From the NCBI GenBank assembly GCA_003260075.1, contig QLIY01000119.1:1-64000 (forward strand): a DNA stretch of 64,000 nucleotides, read 5' to 3'. Positions 35,627-47,101 of this stretch are shown piece by piece. Below the pieces are notes generated by a model. That model saw nothing but the letters and a program-made list of their open reading frames with translations. It ran no database searches and was not told where the DNA came from. Both the position numbers and the translations under genes were made by a program. This stretch comes from Phallusia mammillata (Eukaryota; Chordata; Ascidiacea; Phlebobranchia; Ascidiidae). Each line of letters begins with the position of its first letter. The stretch's first letter is position 1.

Positions 35627-37360
35627 TCATATAGCCTCATAAACATTTTCGTTTTCAATATCCGACACAGTTGTAACATAGCTTTGTTTTGTAAAGTCTT
35701 TTGATTTTTTAAGATCAGATTCACCGACGGATTTTGAGTTCGGTATAACATAAGGATTCGTTTCCACTTGGCCATTGCTGTCGCGTTTAGCCTTGTACTG
35801 GCTAGGGCCAATTTTTTCGTAAGTTTCAGCACTAAATGCAAGTGATCCGTATTCAGCTATAGGCAATGGGCTGGTGTTGCCTTGTAACTCTGCTACATCT
35901 GTTGGTAAACGACCACGTGGGGTTGCTGTGCATTCAGCATATACACCGATGTCCGGTTCTGGCTTATCTTTCGCATTGTTAATCAATTGATGCAATTTAG
36001 AGCATTTTCCTTTTCTGTACATGACAATTGCAACAAAAGTTATAAACAGTAAGGTCACTAATACAAATACAGTCGCTATGATCGCTGCTAAGTTGGTGCA
36101 TTGGCGGTTAAATTCCATTGGAACGGAGATGCTCCTTTCTGATTGGTCGCAAGTGACACAATAGCCATTGTGACGACATTGTAGTCCCGGTCTTGCAGTT
36201 GGTGCAAACAGAACAGCATAGGTACTGAGTGTTTGGCAATCGCAAGAGATGTGCAAATTGCTTATAACTATGCGTGCGCTGTGAAATTTGTTCGTGTTTA
36301 GCTTTGTGATGTTAATTCCCGACAAATCAATACTTTCAAGGTTGGTTAGATTAGAAATAAAGTTCTGATCAAAGTAATTGACCGGATTGTAGGAAAGGTT
36401 AAGTATAAGAAGGCTGGTCAAATACAGTGGATATGAAAAGTTGGTTATGTTGTTAAAGCTCAGATCCAAATGCTGCAAATATTGCACTGTATCGCTTAAC
36501 GAGGAATATGGAACTTCAGTTAAATCGTTGTCAGAAAGATTTAAAGACCTAAGGTTTGCTGTGTCAGCAAAAATACCATCAGGTAAAGATTGAACAGCTG
36601 AAATAGAAAGCTGAAACCTATGCAAAGCGTTTAGGCCAGTCAGCATGTTTGAAGAAACAGTTTTCAAATTCGTCCCACCAACCAATAATGTTGTTAGGTT
36701 TTTTAAGGTCCCAAAACGATTGCCTGGAAATGTACGCAAGCTGGTCCCTGTTAAATCTAAAAACTGTAGACTTGTCAACTGCGTAAAAACAACAGATAAA
36801 ATTACACTAATTGGGTTGTTGCTTATGTTTAAGTGCCGCAACGACGAAAACAGTGATCTTCTACCAAGAGATGTAATAAGATTGTTACTTAAGTCAAGAT
36901 ATTCCAGTTTAGGGAGGTTGTACTCTCTTGTAAACGTTGGCCTACCTGCGATTTGATTGTGACTTAACGAAAGTCGCTGCAGAGATAACAAGCCTTTAAA
37001 AACAGCGAAGTCAGATTTGCTGGACATTTTGATCATATTGTTGTCTAGTAGCAACACTTTAAGATGCACAAGCGTTCCTAAGCTTGTACCAGTAAGTGAT
37101 GTTATAAGGTTGTGGCTAAGATCTAGTTCTTCAAGCATTGTCAGTGCAGTAAAGGTAAGACCCTCTTTAGAGATGTTGTTTCTTGATAGATATAGGTGTG
37201 TTGTATTACTCGACAGATTAACTGGCAAAGCCTGAAGCTCGGTATTCACGCAACTCACAGTAGTTGTCATAGAATGACATTTACAAGTAATTGGACAGGT
37301 CTGGGTTTTTTCAAACCAAGTCAAAAGTAACACAAGTCCTATGTATAATAACGAAGCCAT
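35627..37360 (-). CDS. LRR-H: intronless LRR receptor
   Basis: A single open exon of 577 residues. Signal peptide MASLLYIGLVLLLTWFEKTQ, classical LRRNT CPITCKCHSMTTTVSC, a row of LRRs (LxxLDLSxNxI), and a C-cap (ISCDCQTLS to YCVTCDQ) precede the helix around 'LAAIIATVFVLVTLLFITFV'. The tail has VYAECT, EYGSLA, TYEKI, QYKAK, PYVIPN, SYVTTV and a terminal NVYEAI. It shares the phrase NENVY with LRR-G. Unlike LRR-A to G there is no intron near the first LRR, so the intron was lost or the gene arose by retrocopying. No assembly spacer cuts it. The ligand and pathway are unknown; receptor signalling is inferred from architecture. Confidence 0.92.
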   Translation of the reverse strand: MASLLYIGLVLLLTWFEKTQTCPITCKCHSMTTTVSCVNTELQALPVNLSSNTTHLYLSRNNISKEGLTFTALTMLEELDLSHNLITSLTGTSLGTLVHLKVLLLDNNMIKMSSKSDFAVFKGLLSLQRLSLSHNQIAGRPTFTREYNLPKLEYLDLSNNLITSLGRRSLFSSLRHLNISNNPISVILSVVFTQLTSLQFLDLTGTSLRTFPGNRFGTLKNLTTLLVGGTNLKTVSSNMLTGLNALHRFQLSISAVQSLPDGIFADTANLRSLNLSDNDLTEVPYSSLSDTVQYLQHLDLSFNNITNFSYPLYLTSLLILNLSYNPVNYFDQNFISNLTNLESIDLSGINITKLNTNKFHSARIVISNLHISCDCQTLSTYAVLFAPTARPGLQCRHNGYCVTCDQSERSISVPMEFNRQCTNLAAIIATVFVLVTLLFITFVAIVMYRKGKCSKLHQLINNAKDKPEPDIGVYAECTATPRGRLPTDVAELQGNTSPLPIAEYGSLAFSAETYEKIGPSQYKAKRDSNGQVETNPYVIPNSKSVGESDLKKSKDFTKQSYVTTVSDIENENVYEAI

Positions 37361-39263
37361 CTACAACACACACCAAAAAATATAGCAATTAGTTTTTTTT
37401 GTTCACAGGTATAGTGCTACAGTGCGAAATTTTTTATTAATTTTACATTCGGCAACCGTTTGTTTCACGATGTTAAATCAATTTTCACACTGATTTGGAA
37501 CTTTTGTCAATTTTGGGCCCATTTATATATGCGCTGTTTACAACTAGTTTGCAAAAAAAAAAATAACGAGAATCTTTTGCCTTTTCTAAAAATATCTAGC
37601 ATATAAATTACCATAGCGCGTCCCACTAAAGACAGTATAGAATAATCCTTCGGAAAAATAACTGATATGATACTTTCGTAAAAATAACTCAATTCCATAT
37701 AACTTACAATCAAACTTCGGTCTTTTCGCATAAAATAGCGTAAAAATTACCATTGATTCAATTTACTATAGCGAGTTCTACGAGAGGTAATAATGCCTTA
37801 ACCTGACATGCCCTACTCAATCACCTGTAGGGTACAGATCGGTGTTTTGCACCTTGCAAGACGCATTGTCTTAGTTTTGAATCACAAACTTATGACGCAG
37901 GACCACGCTAAAGTGAATCATCGCGGCTCTTAGGGTTTTATATTGTTCAGTCCAGATGGCCCAGTTATGTGTTGTGTTCCGGCAAGTAGGCTATATCGAA
38001 TCTTTAACGAAAAAGAAGTGCAGTAAAACCCCATCCAACTGTTGCCCTTTTGATTGACATTAATAACTCTAATACAAAGCTTTTGATGGGGATACAAATA
38101 CATGTGGTCCGAAACAGAAATACGATTTTTTAAGTGGACATGTGCTCAAATATCATGGGTTATGTAATGCCAATGGTCAAGCGTTTTTAGTCCTGTACTT
38201 GAAACGAAGTCATTTTCAAGAACTTCAATGAATAAAAACCTTACAAATACTATATTTTCTTTTATCCACGCTTCAAACGAAATCACAAGCAACATGGGCA
38301 TTTTATAACGCCAAAAAATAGTGAATTGCTTTGCAACAAAACGTTATAGGGTAAACCGGTCACGACTTGCGAAACGTGACACAAATCCCAGTCGCGAACT
38401 TCACAAGTGAAACATATTTGTATAAAGTCCTCAGGCCACTTTTACAAACAAGCAATTAGCCAATTTTGAACGTGGTCAAAAAGGTGGCTGGCCCTCTTTT
38501 TAGTCACAATGGCCAAATTTTCGCCAACGTGGCTTTTCAAGGCGGCCTTTGCGAAAAGGCGCGGCCGCAAAAAGGTGGCATTTTTTCAGCCACATTTGTT
38601 GCCAGTATACATGGCAATTTAAGCCATCTCCTTTGGCCTACACATGTCTGCAAACAGTTAAGCTTCTTTGCATTTTGTGATTCCGAAGCCCCCCCCCCCA
38701 GTATACATGGCAATTTAAGCCATCTCCTTTGGCCTACACATGTCTGATCAGCAAACAGTTAAGCATCTTTGCATTTTGTGATTCCGAAATGATACCAAAT
38801 ATATTACAGTTTTTATAAGCCAAGTTCGTTGTAACTAAAACATGTGTTACACAATGCACAGTTTTAAATATTCTGAGCAAGAAGGTTAAAGCCACCAAGT
38901 TGTATTCCCCCCCCCCAAGCCAAGTTCGTTGTAACTAAAACATGTGTTACACAATGCACAGTTTCAAATATTCTGAACAAGAAGTTTAAAGCCACCAAGT
39001 TGTATCCCTTCTGTTGGTTTTATTCACCTGACGATGACAATGGAAACTGTCGAAAACGTTTTGTTATTTTACACGCAAATACTGTCTCTGATTTTTTTTG
39101 CTCTCAAAACTTTCTATTTTAAAAAACAAAAACACCCTCGAAGCTGGTAAAATTGCTTTTTCAAAAAAATAACACGAATTTTCGCTCGAAAGCGGACCAA
39201 CATTTTTTGTAATTTTTTTTCTGACAATCAACAACAGAAATAATATCATAAAATTCGTAATAA
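37361..39263. other. Intergenic region upstream of LRR-H
   Basis: Two C-spacer joins (38689, 38907) duplicate about 110 and about 100 bases. A hammerhead-like motif sits at 39025-39057. Frame 38466-38747 crosses a spacer and is not credible. Otherwise nothing recognised. Confidence 0.5.
39025..39057 (+). ncRNA. Hammerhead-ribozyme-like core (degenerate)
   Basis: CTGACGA, then an arm pairing GACA with TGTC around 'atggaaac', then GAAAACG. This matches the order CUGANGA, stem II, GAAA of the hammerhead core. The cleavage strand and the other stems are not evident, so it may be a relic of a Penelope-type retroelement or a chance match. Confidence 0.3.
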
Positions 39264-39854
39264 CTATTTAGGCAAGCCCTCAGCGAACGATTTTCTTGAG
39301 GCTTCGTTGTACGGTGGAGGTGGAGTTTCAAGAGCGTATGAACAACTGGGAGTCATAGTCTCATCTACATCCTTTGCCGTATCACCTGATCGCCGGGAGT
39401 TTTCTGGAAAGTCGAGCTCGACGCAGGCAAGCCCTTCTTCTGCAGAACACGGACCAAAGTTTCTAGACGAAAGATGAAGGCTCTCGGGACGCTGCTGCCC
39501 ATTCAACTGCTTTTTCTTATTTTTAGTTTCATAAGGTGGTAAATCATCCCATATTGTTCCACGTGGTGCTGGATCGAGCGGGGTCCCAGCGGCGTAGGCT
39601 CCGCGGTTCCGAGCGACACAAATTGAACCAGTCATTACAGCAGCGCTGGCTACAAGTACCGGAATCACCAGGAGAAGCATCAGCGGGTTTTGCGTTACTA
39701 TATACGGCACAAGGCAAAGAACCGTTGTCACTGCGACTGCTAGTATAAAACGAAGTCTTGCACTGATTGAGAAAAACCAGGCACATCTTTGCGGGGTTTC
39801 TTCAAGATTGTGACTCTGTAAAACTCTATTTTCTCCAGACCTGTTTGAAGCCAT
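39264..39854 (-). CDS. Small two-helix membrane protein with PPxY motifs
   Basis: Intronless frame of 196 residues. Two hydrophobic segments ('LRFILAVAVTTVLCLVPYIV' and 'LMLLLVIPVLVASAAVMTGS') form a hairpin with a short loop, so both ends probably face the cytoplasm. The C-terminal part contains LPPYE and PPPPYNEA, the PPxY form that binds WW domains of NEDD4-type ubiquitin ligases. It lies between LRR-H and LRR-I on the same strand. I do not recognise the family. A WW-ligase adaptor role is inference; a tetraspan-derived or unrelated membrane protein is possible. Confidence 0.7.
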   Translation of the reverse strand: MASNRSGENRVLQSHNLEETPQRCAWFFSISARLRFILAVAVTTVLCLVPYIVTQNPLMLLLVIPVLVASAAVMTGSICVARNRGAYAAGTPLDPAPRGTIWDDLPPYETKNKKKQLNGQQRPESLHLSSRNFGPCSAEEGLACVELDFPENSRRSGDTAKDVDETMTPSCSYALETPPPPYNEASRKSFAEGLPK

Positions 39855-40839
39855 GTTACTTTACCAATCTCAAAGTCCAATGTGAAAGCTTATTTCCACT
39901 TAAATGTCTTAAACCTATCATAAGCGCATAGTTTGCATCAAGACGACCCTTGGTTACTATCTACACGAGTGGTATAGGCTGAAACGCACGCCGCTGTACA
40001 ATTACCGCTGACATTTGGACAGCGCGAACGTGATTGGCTAATCCTAGCCACGTGTCTTGTGGTTCCTGGTATACCTGAGCTCGTGTGAGTTTTCCAAGAC
40101 GTTTTAAGTTGTAAAATACGACCTAAAAGGTAACGACTTATTCAAATCGTGATGAACTGAGAGTCAAATCAGTGTATATTCATTTGCATGTAGCGTTGAA
40201 GGCCCTTTAAGAACTTGGAAAATAACCGTATGCATATATGTTTTTAAGGCAACAAATGTGCAGTTTTAAACGCGAGTTTTAAAGACAAGTTTGTTATTCA
40301 AAAGACCACATCAGGTTGAAAACCGTCCAAAGCACTGCATCGAGTAGTAGGCTATAGTATTATCTATTCAACACAACAAGGAACGTGTAAAGTTGAGGCG
40401 ACGCACAAACTATGACGTCATCGAAACTGAAAGGCCCCGAAAAGTGTGATAGGGTACACGTGCTGTGGCTTTATGCAAACAAAAGGCGTACCTTACAAAA
40501 AAAGGTCAGCAAGGGACCTAAAGAATCCCTTGTTTCAACCGTATGTCAATTGTACAACACACACAAGAAGCCGATAGTTCAACTCAAGGTAAAATAGACA
40601 TAAATTTTTGTTTTTGCGAAACCTTAGGACATGTAAAGTTGTTTTTTGCCTTTCTTGTTCAGCGCTAAAGGGTTATCTACAAAACTGTTGCATTTGTCCA
40701 GCACACACAAAGTAGCAGACAGTTCAAATACACTTTAAATATACCCAGAAACATACATAACATTATGTTGCCGATCTTTATATGTGAAATGCCATCTTCA
40801 GCACAAAACGTTATGTGTTATAAATGTTGCATTTACAGT
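39855..40839. other. Intergenic region between the two small membrane genes
   Basis: Probably contains the promoter of the PPxY gene; an inverted CCAAT box ('gattggct') is at about 40032. The frame 40412-40597 (basic, 61 residues) has no recognisable domain. Nothing else seen. Confidence 0.45.
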
Positions 40840-41280
40840 TTAATCCAGTAACAATCCAGAAAGAATTGGTGACATTTCCGTAAATTCTACTTTTTCTACA
40901 GTTCCGAGTTTTGCGCTTTTCGCTTTTTCCGGGTCTTCCTTTAAGCGCCAGACTTTTATCGATCCATTATTTATTTCTGCACTGTTTGTTCTGTCTTTGT
41001 ATGCCCGTAACAATACAACAGCTAACATTACAAATCCAAGCGAAGACGGTATAAATCCAACTATCACTCCCAAGTTGCTTTCCATGTGCAAACAGACAGC
41101 TACAACTATACACATAGCGAGCAAAGCAAAGAAAAATCGAAGCCATTGCATTTGCCTCTGCAATATTTCGTCGTTATTTTGAATCAGTTTTTTCAACTGT
41201 TTGGTCTCTTCTTTTTCCCGAACCCACCTGAAACAACGCATTTCGCAGACAGCAACTGGTGTTTCTTTCTTTAGAATCAA
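40840..41280 (-). CDS. Small two-helix membrane protein
   Basis: Frame of 146 residues: a basic, glutamine-rich N-terminus (VREKEETKQLKKLIQNNDEI), two hydrophobic segments ('FFFALLAMCIVVAVCLHM' and 'LGVIVGFIPSSLGFVMLAVV'), and a charged tail ending SPILSGLLLD. The hairpin layout resembles its neighbour at 39264, but the sequences do not align obviously. The first 17 codons may be intronic, since 'tgtttcag' precedes GTGGGTTCGG. A ten-C join at 41353 repeats the 5' end of the frame at about 41363-41390. Function unknown. Confidence 0.6.
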   Translation of the reverse strand: MILKKETPVAVCEMRCFRWVREKEETKQLKKLIQNNDEILQRQMQWLRFFFALLAMCIVVAVCLHMESNLGVIVGFIPSSLGFVMLAVVLLRAYKDRTNSAEINNGSIKVWRLKEDPEKAKSAKLGTVEKVEFTEMSPILSGLLLD

Positions 41281-42333
41281 AAGCTTAAAACACAGTAACA
41301 GCCTTAACGCCGAATAAACCTACAAAGACCCAAAAAGAATCACTATAAGCTGCCCCCCCCCCGGTGTTTCTTTCTTTAGAATCAAAAGCTTAAAACACAG
41401 TAACAGCCTTTAACGCCGAATAAACCTACAAAGACCCAAAAAGAATCACTATAAGCATCATGTACTTAGCTCTCAAGTTTGTCATTTAAATCAATCAACA
41501 GTACATTAAGTTACTTTAGCCATTTTTCGCCAAATATAGACATTTGTACACCTAATCTCCATATATACAACACAGTGTCAAACTTAGTCATAATTAAGTT
41601 GGAGGCCCAATAAAACAAAAGCAACAAGCCCTACAAAGTCAACCACGGTGGTCGGGCGGAGTTTGCAGTACATCAACAAACTATGGCACGGCATTATTTA
41701 AGCACGATTTCCCCTCACGAATTGATACTACCCGTTTGCTGGGCATCAATCGGACATCAACCCTAGTAGATAGCGAATCAAATTCCCCCATATATAAACA
41801 TTCAAACTTAAACTGGAAAGAAAAGTTGCGGAGTATTTGATGTCGTTTAAACAGTTGAACACTGAGAAACAATAAAAACCCAAAACTGCAGTGCTTGAAA
41901 AGCATTTTCACTTCATTATAAATTACTACATATCTAAGAATTCTTATGTATTTGCAAAAAACTTTAAGTCAATGCTATAGGCAGGCAGAAATAATGTGTA
42001 AGAAATGCAGTTTGTGAAAAAATGTTTACCCCCCCCCCCCCCCCTCTTATGTATTTGCAAAAAACTTTAAGTCAATGCTATAGGCAGGCAGATATAATGT
42101 GTAAGAAATGCAGTTCGTTAAAAAATGTTTACCCCCAAAAACATAATAAGGATAAAAAACTTACATTAAAGCGGCAAAATCACAGCGTACTTTTATTACA
42201 AATTTAAAGACGTACAATAGCAAAATAAAACAAATAAAAACGTTTGAACACGAAAGGTTGGAATAATAATATGGAATACGAAAAAAAGATGATTTTCAAA
42301 TCGTTAAAAATCAAATACACAACACGAAAAAAC
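41281..42333. other. Intergenic region downstream of LRR-I
   Basis: Two C-spacer joins (41353 and 42029) duplicate about 90 bases each. The hexamer AATAAA on the - strand at 42192-42197 is a good polyadenylation signal for LRR-I, about 140 bases past its stop. No gene was recognised. Confidence 0.5.
42192..42197 (-). terminator. Polyadenylation signal of LRR-I
   Basis: AATAAA on the - strand about 140 bases beyond the LRR-I stop codon. Confidence 0.45.
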
Positions 42334-44575
42334 TTATCCAAGCGGTTCATATTCATTGACTTTTTCGTCCTCAACGGTTTCGTTCAAGTCCATATAACTC
42401 GGTTCTAGGGCTTTTCCATCTTTAGGGGGCATAGGGGTGAGGTAGGGATTATACTGAGCGGACCCAGGGGGCGGGGATTTTGTTTCAGGATAAGTCTCAG
42501 GCATTATGTACGCGTTATACGGGGACGCCTTCTTAGGCACTTCATACACATGACTCTTTTCAGTAGCAGGTGCTTTTACATCAACAGCAGTTGCGTAATT
42601 TGATGTCGACTGATCCGTAGCTATAGCGTATTCATCCTTGGCGGTAGCGTATTCGTTTGTTTGTTCGTCAGCGGCAGAGTAAGCATTACCAGGGCTCGGT
42701 TTGGCCAATGCGTAGCTTTGCTTTTCGTCAGCAGCCATTGCGTAATCACCAGTGACGTCATCGCCTGTCGCCATTGCGTAATCGTCGGACGCATTGGTGG
42801 GCGGTGCGGGGCCAATAGTTCCGTATTCGTTTTCGGTTACAGGGTGCCCGTTAACGTGATGTTCTGGGTCAAAGTAGATGTTGGTATCACCGCCAGAAGG
42901 TGGAGCACTTGGGGTGATGGGAATCTCACTGTCACCTCGCTTGCGGAAGAACGAAACAAAATAATCTTTACCCCGCTTGCGAACAATTACTATGACCACG
43001 ATAATAAGGATAAGCACGATGATCAATACAACGATAACCGCAACTATAGCTCCAACGTCGTCGCTAGGTGAACAGTCATCGCAAGGGGGCGGCAGAGTGG
43101 GGCAGGATTCAACTAGAGACTCATATGTTCCTTGGGCTTGGTTCAAACAGGAGATACAAGACGTCTGCCCTTGACAAACCACGGTCAAAGCTTTAATACT
43201 ATTCACTGTATCGCAATTGCATGTAATTTGAACACCAGTGACTTGTAAACTTGGACTTTTGACCACATTTTGACTTCCAACATTAACAAGGGTAAGGTTA
43301 CTTCCTGAAATGTCGACAGATTGTAAATTGGCAAGATTAGAAAATGCGTCTGAAGAAATGCTCTTGATTGGATTCAAAGACAGGTCGATGTAAGTAAGAC
43401 TTGATGAAATACCCAAGTCTGTCAGGTTTTCGATTGCGTTTTGACTAAGGTCAATTGATTCAATGCTTGGCAAATTGTCTACAAGGTAAGGCGGAAAGAC
43501 TGAAATGGAATTTCTGGCCAGGGAAATACCCCCCCCCCTTTTCGATTGCGTTTTGACTAAGGTCAATTGATTCAATGCTTGGCAAAGTATCTACAAGGTT
43601 AGGCGGAAAGACTGAAATGGAATTTCTGGCAAGGGAAACGTCAGCAATGCTGGAATGAAAAGATACATCTAATGTTGACAACTTGTTTCCGTCCATTATC
43701 AGCGTTGTTAAAAGCGGGGTATGTGATAAATCCAAGTTGAAAGAAGTCAACCTATTGTCACTTAAGTCGAGCTCGGTCAAATTCTGACAGTACATTAGGA
43801 AATCCACGTACAAGAAAGACACCTTTGTTCCGCTAAATTCAAGGGTTTGTAGAGAAGTTAGGTCTTTGAGAAATTGCCCGGGAACAACTTCACTGGTCCC
43901 ACCACCTATACGCAACTCAGTAAGTGAGGAGAGCTTGATCATGTAGGTCTTTCCGAACGTTTTCAGTCTCGTTTTGGTCATGTCTAATGTCCGCAGATTG
44001 ACAAGTCGATTGAACGACTGCGCCGCAACAAAGTATAAATGGGTCAAACTCAGATTTAAAGTAAGTAGCGAGGGTGGAAATGCATTGCTGTAGATGCGGT
44101 CAATTGGGTTGTTGCTGAGGTCAAGATGTTTAAGTTTTTCAAGCTCAGTAAATGTCCAACTGTAAATCGTATTCTCAAGCAGGTTATCGCTGACTGAAAG
44201 CTCCTCTAAAGCTATAAGTCCCATAAACACATCAGCGCAAAACTCCACGTCTTCTATCCAGGTGTTACCGTTCAGTTTGAGCACTTTCAGTTTTTCCAAG
44301 CCCGAAAAATGGCCACGTTCAAAATGCGAAATCATATTATGCGAGAGGTCAAGGATCACGAGGTCAGGGTAAAGATCAAGGGTCGTAGGGTCAACATCGT
44401 ATAACAGATTGTCCGACAAATACAGTTCTGTGGTTGTTTGAGGAACGCCAGTGGGAAAATCCATAAAACTTCTTTTGTTACAGTCGACCACTGTTCCTTT
44501 GCAAGAGCACGCATCAGGGCATGCGTAAATTCCCAGAGTTACGGCCAGAATTAAGAAGTAGTAAACCAAAATCAT
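42334..44575 (-). CDS. LRR-I: intronless LRR receptor with repeated YAxA tail
   Basis: A ten-C join at 43529-43538 with a 112-base repeated segment shifts the frame; removing one copy gives 709 residues without introns. Signal MILVYYFLILAVTLGIYA, LRRNT CPDACSCKGTVVDC, LRRs, and a C-cap (ITCNCDTVN to CISC) followed by an acidic stalk. The helix is 'GAIVAVIVVLIIVLILIIVV'. The tail of about 230 residues has FDPEHHVNGHP, EYGTIGP, then a series DYAMA, DYAMA, SYALA, AYSAA, EYATA, EYAIA, NYATA, then VYEVP, AYIMP, PYLTP, SYMDL and EYEPL. Such a repeat of YAxA units is not present in the other receptors. Phosphorylation-dependent docking is inference. Confidence 0.88.
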
Positions 44576-46930
44576 GTTTTTTTGCTACAGTATTAGCAAA
44601 TTTGGTAAAAATTCATCTGTAGAAAATGTGACATCTAGAGTTAACGCGTTGTGTTACTTTTTTGCTATTTGTTTAGGTTTACTGCTATTCTTACGCGCAT
44701 CATACAAGATGTTAACATTTCTTATCATACTGTCTTTTCGGTAATATAAAAATCTTTCCGCTTTCTTTACATATGTCTTAGCTTCTTTAGGGTGAATGCC
44801 TTCAAACAAAGACGACCTTGATGTTTTTACACTAGCTGAATGCTTTTACAAAGGCGACAAATTTTATAAACACTTCTGAGGTCTCATGTATTTAAATGTA
44901 CAAAAACCTTTAATGCATTAAATTAAATTTCTCAGTTTTTTTTGTATCCCGCTGGTTTCTGTCATACAATACATTTGCACACAACGAGTTTGCTTCATTG
45001 CTCTGATGGTGCACAACTGCACATTGTGCTGATAGGCAAAGCGTTAGCAAAATTACAAGTTATTTAACTAAAACCAGTACTTAAAACGGTTGAACGAAAA
45101 ACTACAAATTCTGCAACCTGGTGGACGAAACGTTTGTGCAGCGTTTTCAACAGTTTTTCTGCAAACACAATCACGAACCCTGGTACAAAATGGAACTACA
45201 ACAAAGACCGGTTGCCTCAAACATATCTAAACCATCACTCAACAACTCTACTGACCTTAGAAATTTACAATTCAGGCCAGCTGGGCGCAAGACAACAAAT
45301 TAAACAACAAGACAACAAGTGAAACAGTTCTACCTTAACTAGTCACCCTACGTCACCGCACGTTTGTATGACTCATCAAGATGTGATCAAATTACTTATG
45401 ACACAGTAAGCATTGCTTTTCTTTTCAGAAACCTTGAGTCACTCAGTCTACACAAACACCTTATAGGGAGCCTAACGTTAAGCAATACAGGTCAACTTAA
45501 GTTTAGTGTATAATGTAGTATATGGTCGCATTGTTTGTGATTAAGATTGGTGATGTTTTACGTACGTCACGATTTTGGATAGGGTTTTGAAGTTAACGCT
45601 CTGTAATTGGAAATGTACAAGCGTGCTATGCGACTTGTCAAGGGTATATTTTAGTACATTGCGTGTGATTAGAAATACAAAGCTGCAATGTCATTATAAC
45701 TTCGCTAAAATTTGACCACGAACTACTAAAAATGAAACAAGTAAGTACCAACAGAAAGCAGAAGTAATGTTTATGAATGAAGACATTTTCGTGCAATTCA
45801 AACCAGCAATAAACTCTTATACAAGTACAAAGAGTTCTTTCGTCCTCTTTGACCTGCGGCGTGACCAGCCGTTGACTAAGACACCATACCAGGAGTATAC
45901 TGACCCTCTCACCAAGACGCACGCCGTGTCGGGCGTCCAGAGGCAAGAGGTTCACAAATATTAGACAACGACGGCGCAGCCCGGAGTGCAAAGGCAAGGC
46001 CGATCGCACCCGTTAATGGCGTGTAGCCAAGTTTTGTTTTCCTCAGCATAAAAGCCTCGAAAAGAAATATAATTTACGTTCTTTGGATTGTAGACAAACA
46101 ATAGGAGGAAGTACCTATTTGCTGCAACAAACCTCCTGCATGAATAACACATAGTAGCAAACCGACACACGGGCGTACGATTTACTTTTCATGGGATATT
46201 TCATCCCATTTGTGTACAAAGCTAATCGACAACGTCACAAGATAAAAACCTGAAAGAATAATTGAAAATATACCCAACGAAAACAGAATGATCAATAACA
46301 GTGTGCAAAGATGCATATGGAGAACTTCACTGACATACAGTGCAACGACAACAAATATATAGCTTTAAAATTTGTCCAGAAAGACTTTGAAAGTCCTTCA
46401 CAAGAAATTGAAGTAAAAATAGTCACACTGGTATGTGGGTTTAAGCTAACAAAAGCATAACGTAGCCAAATACGACGATCATTGATTTAAGTATATACTA
46501 AAAACAAGCACTAATTGGTAAAACAAAAATTATTGCATGAAGTATTTAATACTACCTTAAAAACACGAACCTTATAAACCTGATCTATTTTTGTTTATGT
46601 GTTATTTTGCATACTTTTCCAACTTGCAGTGCTTGTTTTCAACAGAATTTTTAACAGAAAATCGCAAAAACGTTTTTTCTAGATGTAAGAAAAATAAATT
46701 GTAAAAAAAATAAAATAGTAAACTCAAACAAATGTCACATTAAAACAAATAATAAAAAAAACTTAAAAAAGCTCTTTAAAAATAGAAATAAGAAACCCTC
46801 TCTTTACCTAATCAGTCACTTCCCAACGACCAATTCAAAAATGGTCAAATATTTTCAAAGCTCACAAGTAAAGAAACTTAAGCAATGAATCCTTTAAGCA
46901 AATTTTCTACACTGTCTATAAAAACAAACG
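44576..46930. other. Intergenic region between LRR-I and DLEC1
   Basis: Holds the LRR-I promoter side and the region where the last DLEC1 exons would be expected, but I could not recognise them. A short + frame at 46311-46461 (MHMENFTDIQCNDNKYIALK) ends near a donor-like CTG|GTATGT and could be an isolated exon; support is weak. No repeats stand out. Confidence 0.4.
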
Positions 46931-47101
46931 TCAAACCTTGAGGTTAGATTGTGGTTTTAATGTGTTTCGCGGGAGACATTGGCTTTTTCCTGTAGAAGTC
47001 GGGAAGAAGAAGGGATTAGAGAGAAGGAGGTTGAAGGACAGAGATGTCTCGGTGGGATTCACGAGAGTGATGGCTTGGATCTGCACGCTTTCCCGCATTT
47101 C
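46931..47101 (-). CDS. DLEC1: DLEC1 exon: last one recognised
   Basis: Encodes EMRESVQIQAITLVNPTETS to LKPQSNLK. Reading on gives V then TGA at 46933-46931; alternatively GTTTGA at 46936 is a weak donor. Vertebrate DLEC1 continues for roughly 200 residues, so either exons are missing or this copy ends early. Confidence 0.8.
   Translation of the reverse strand, partial: EMRESVQIQAITLVNPTETSLSFNLLLSNPFFFPTSTGKSQCLPRNTLKPQSNLKV

Noticed and set aside
4911..44575. Variable lymphocyte receptor (VLR) locus as in lampreys and hagfish
   Set aside because: These genes are complete receptors with membrane helices and long cytoplasmic tails, not an incomplete germline gene beside LRR cassettes. The loose fragments at 16788-18757 carry spacers and tail parts and are contig pieces.
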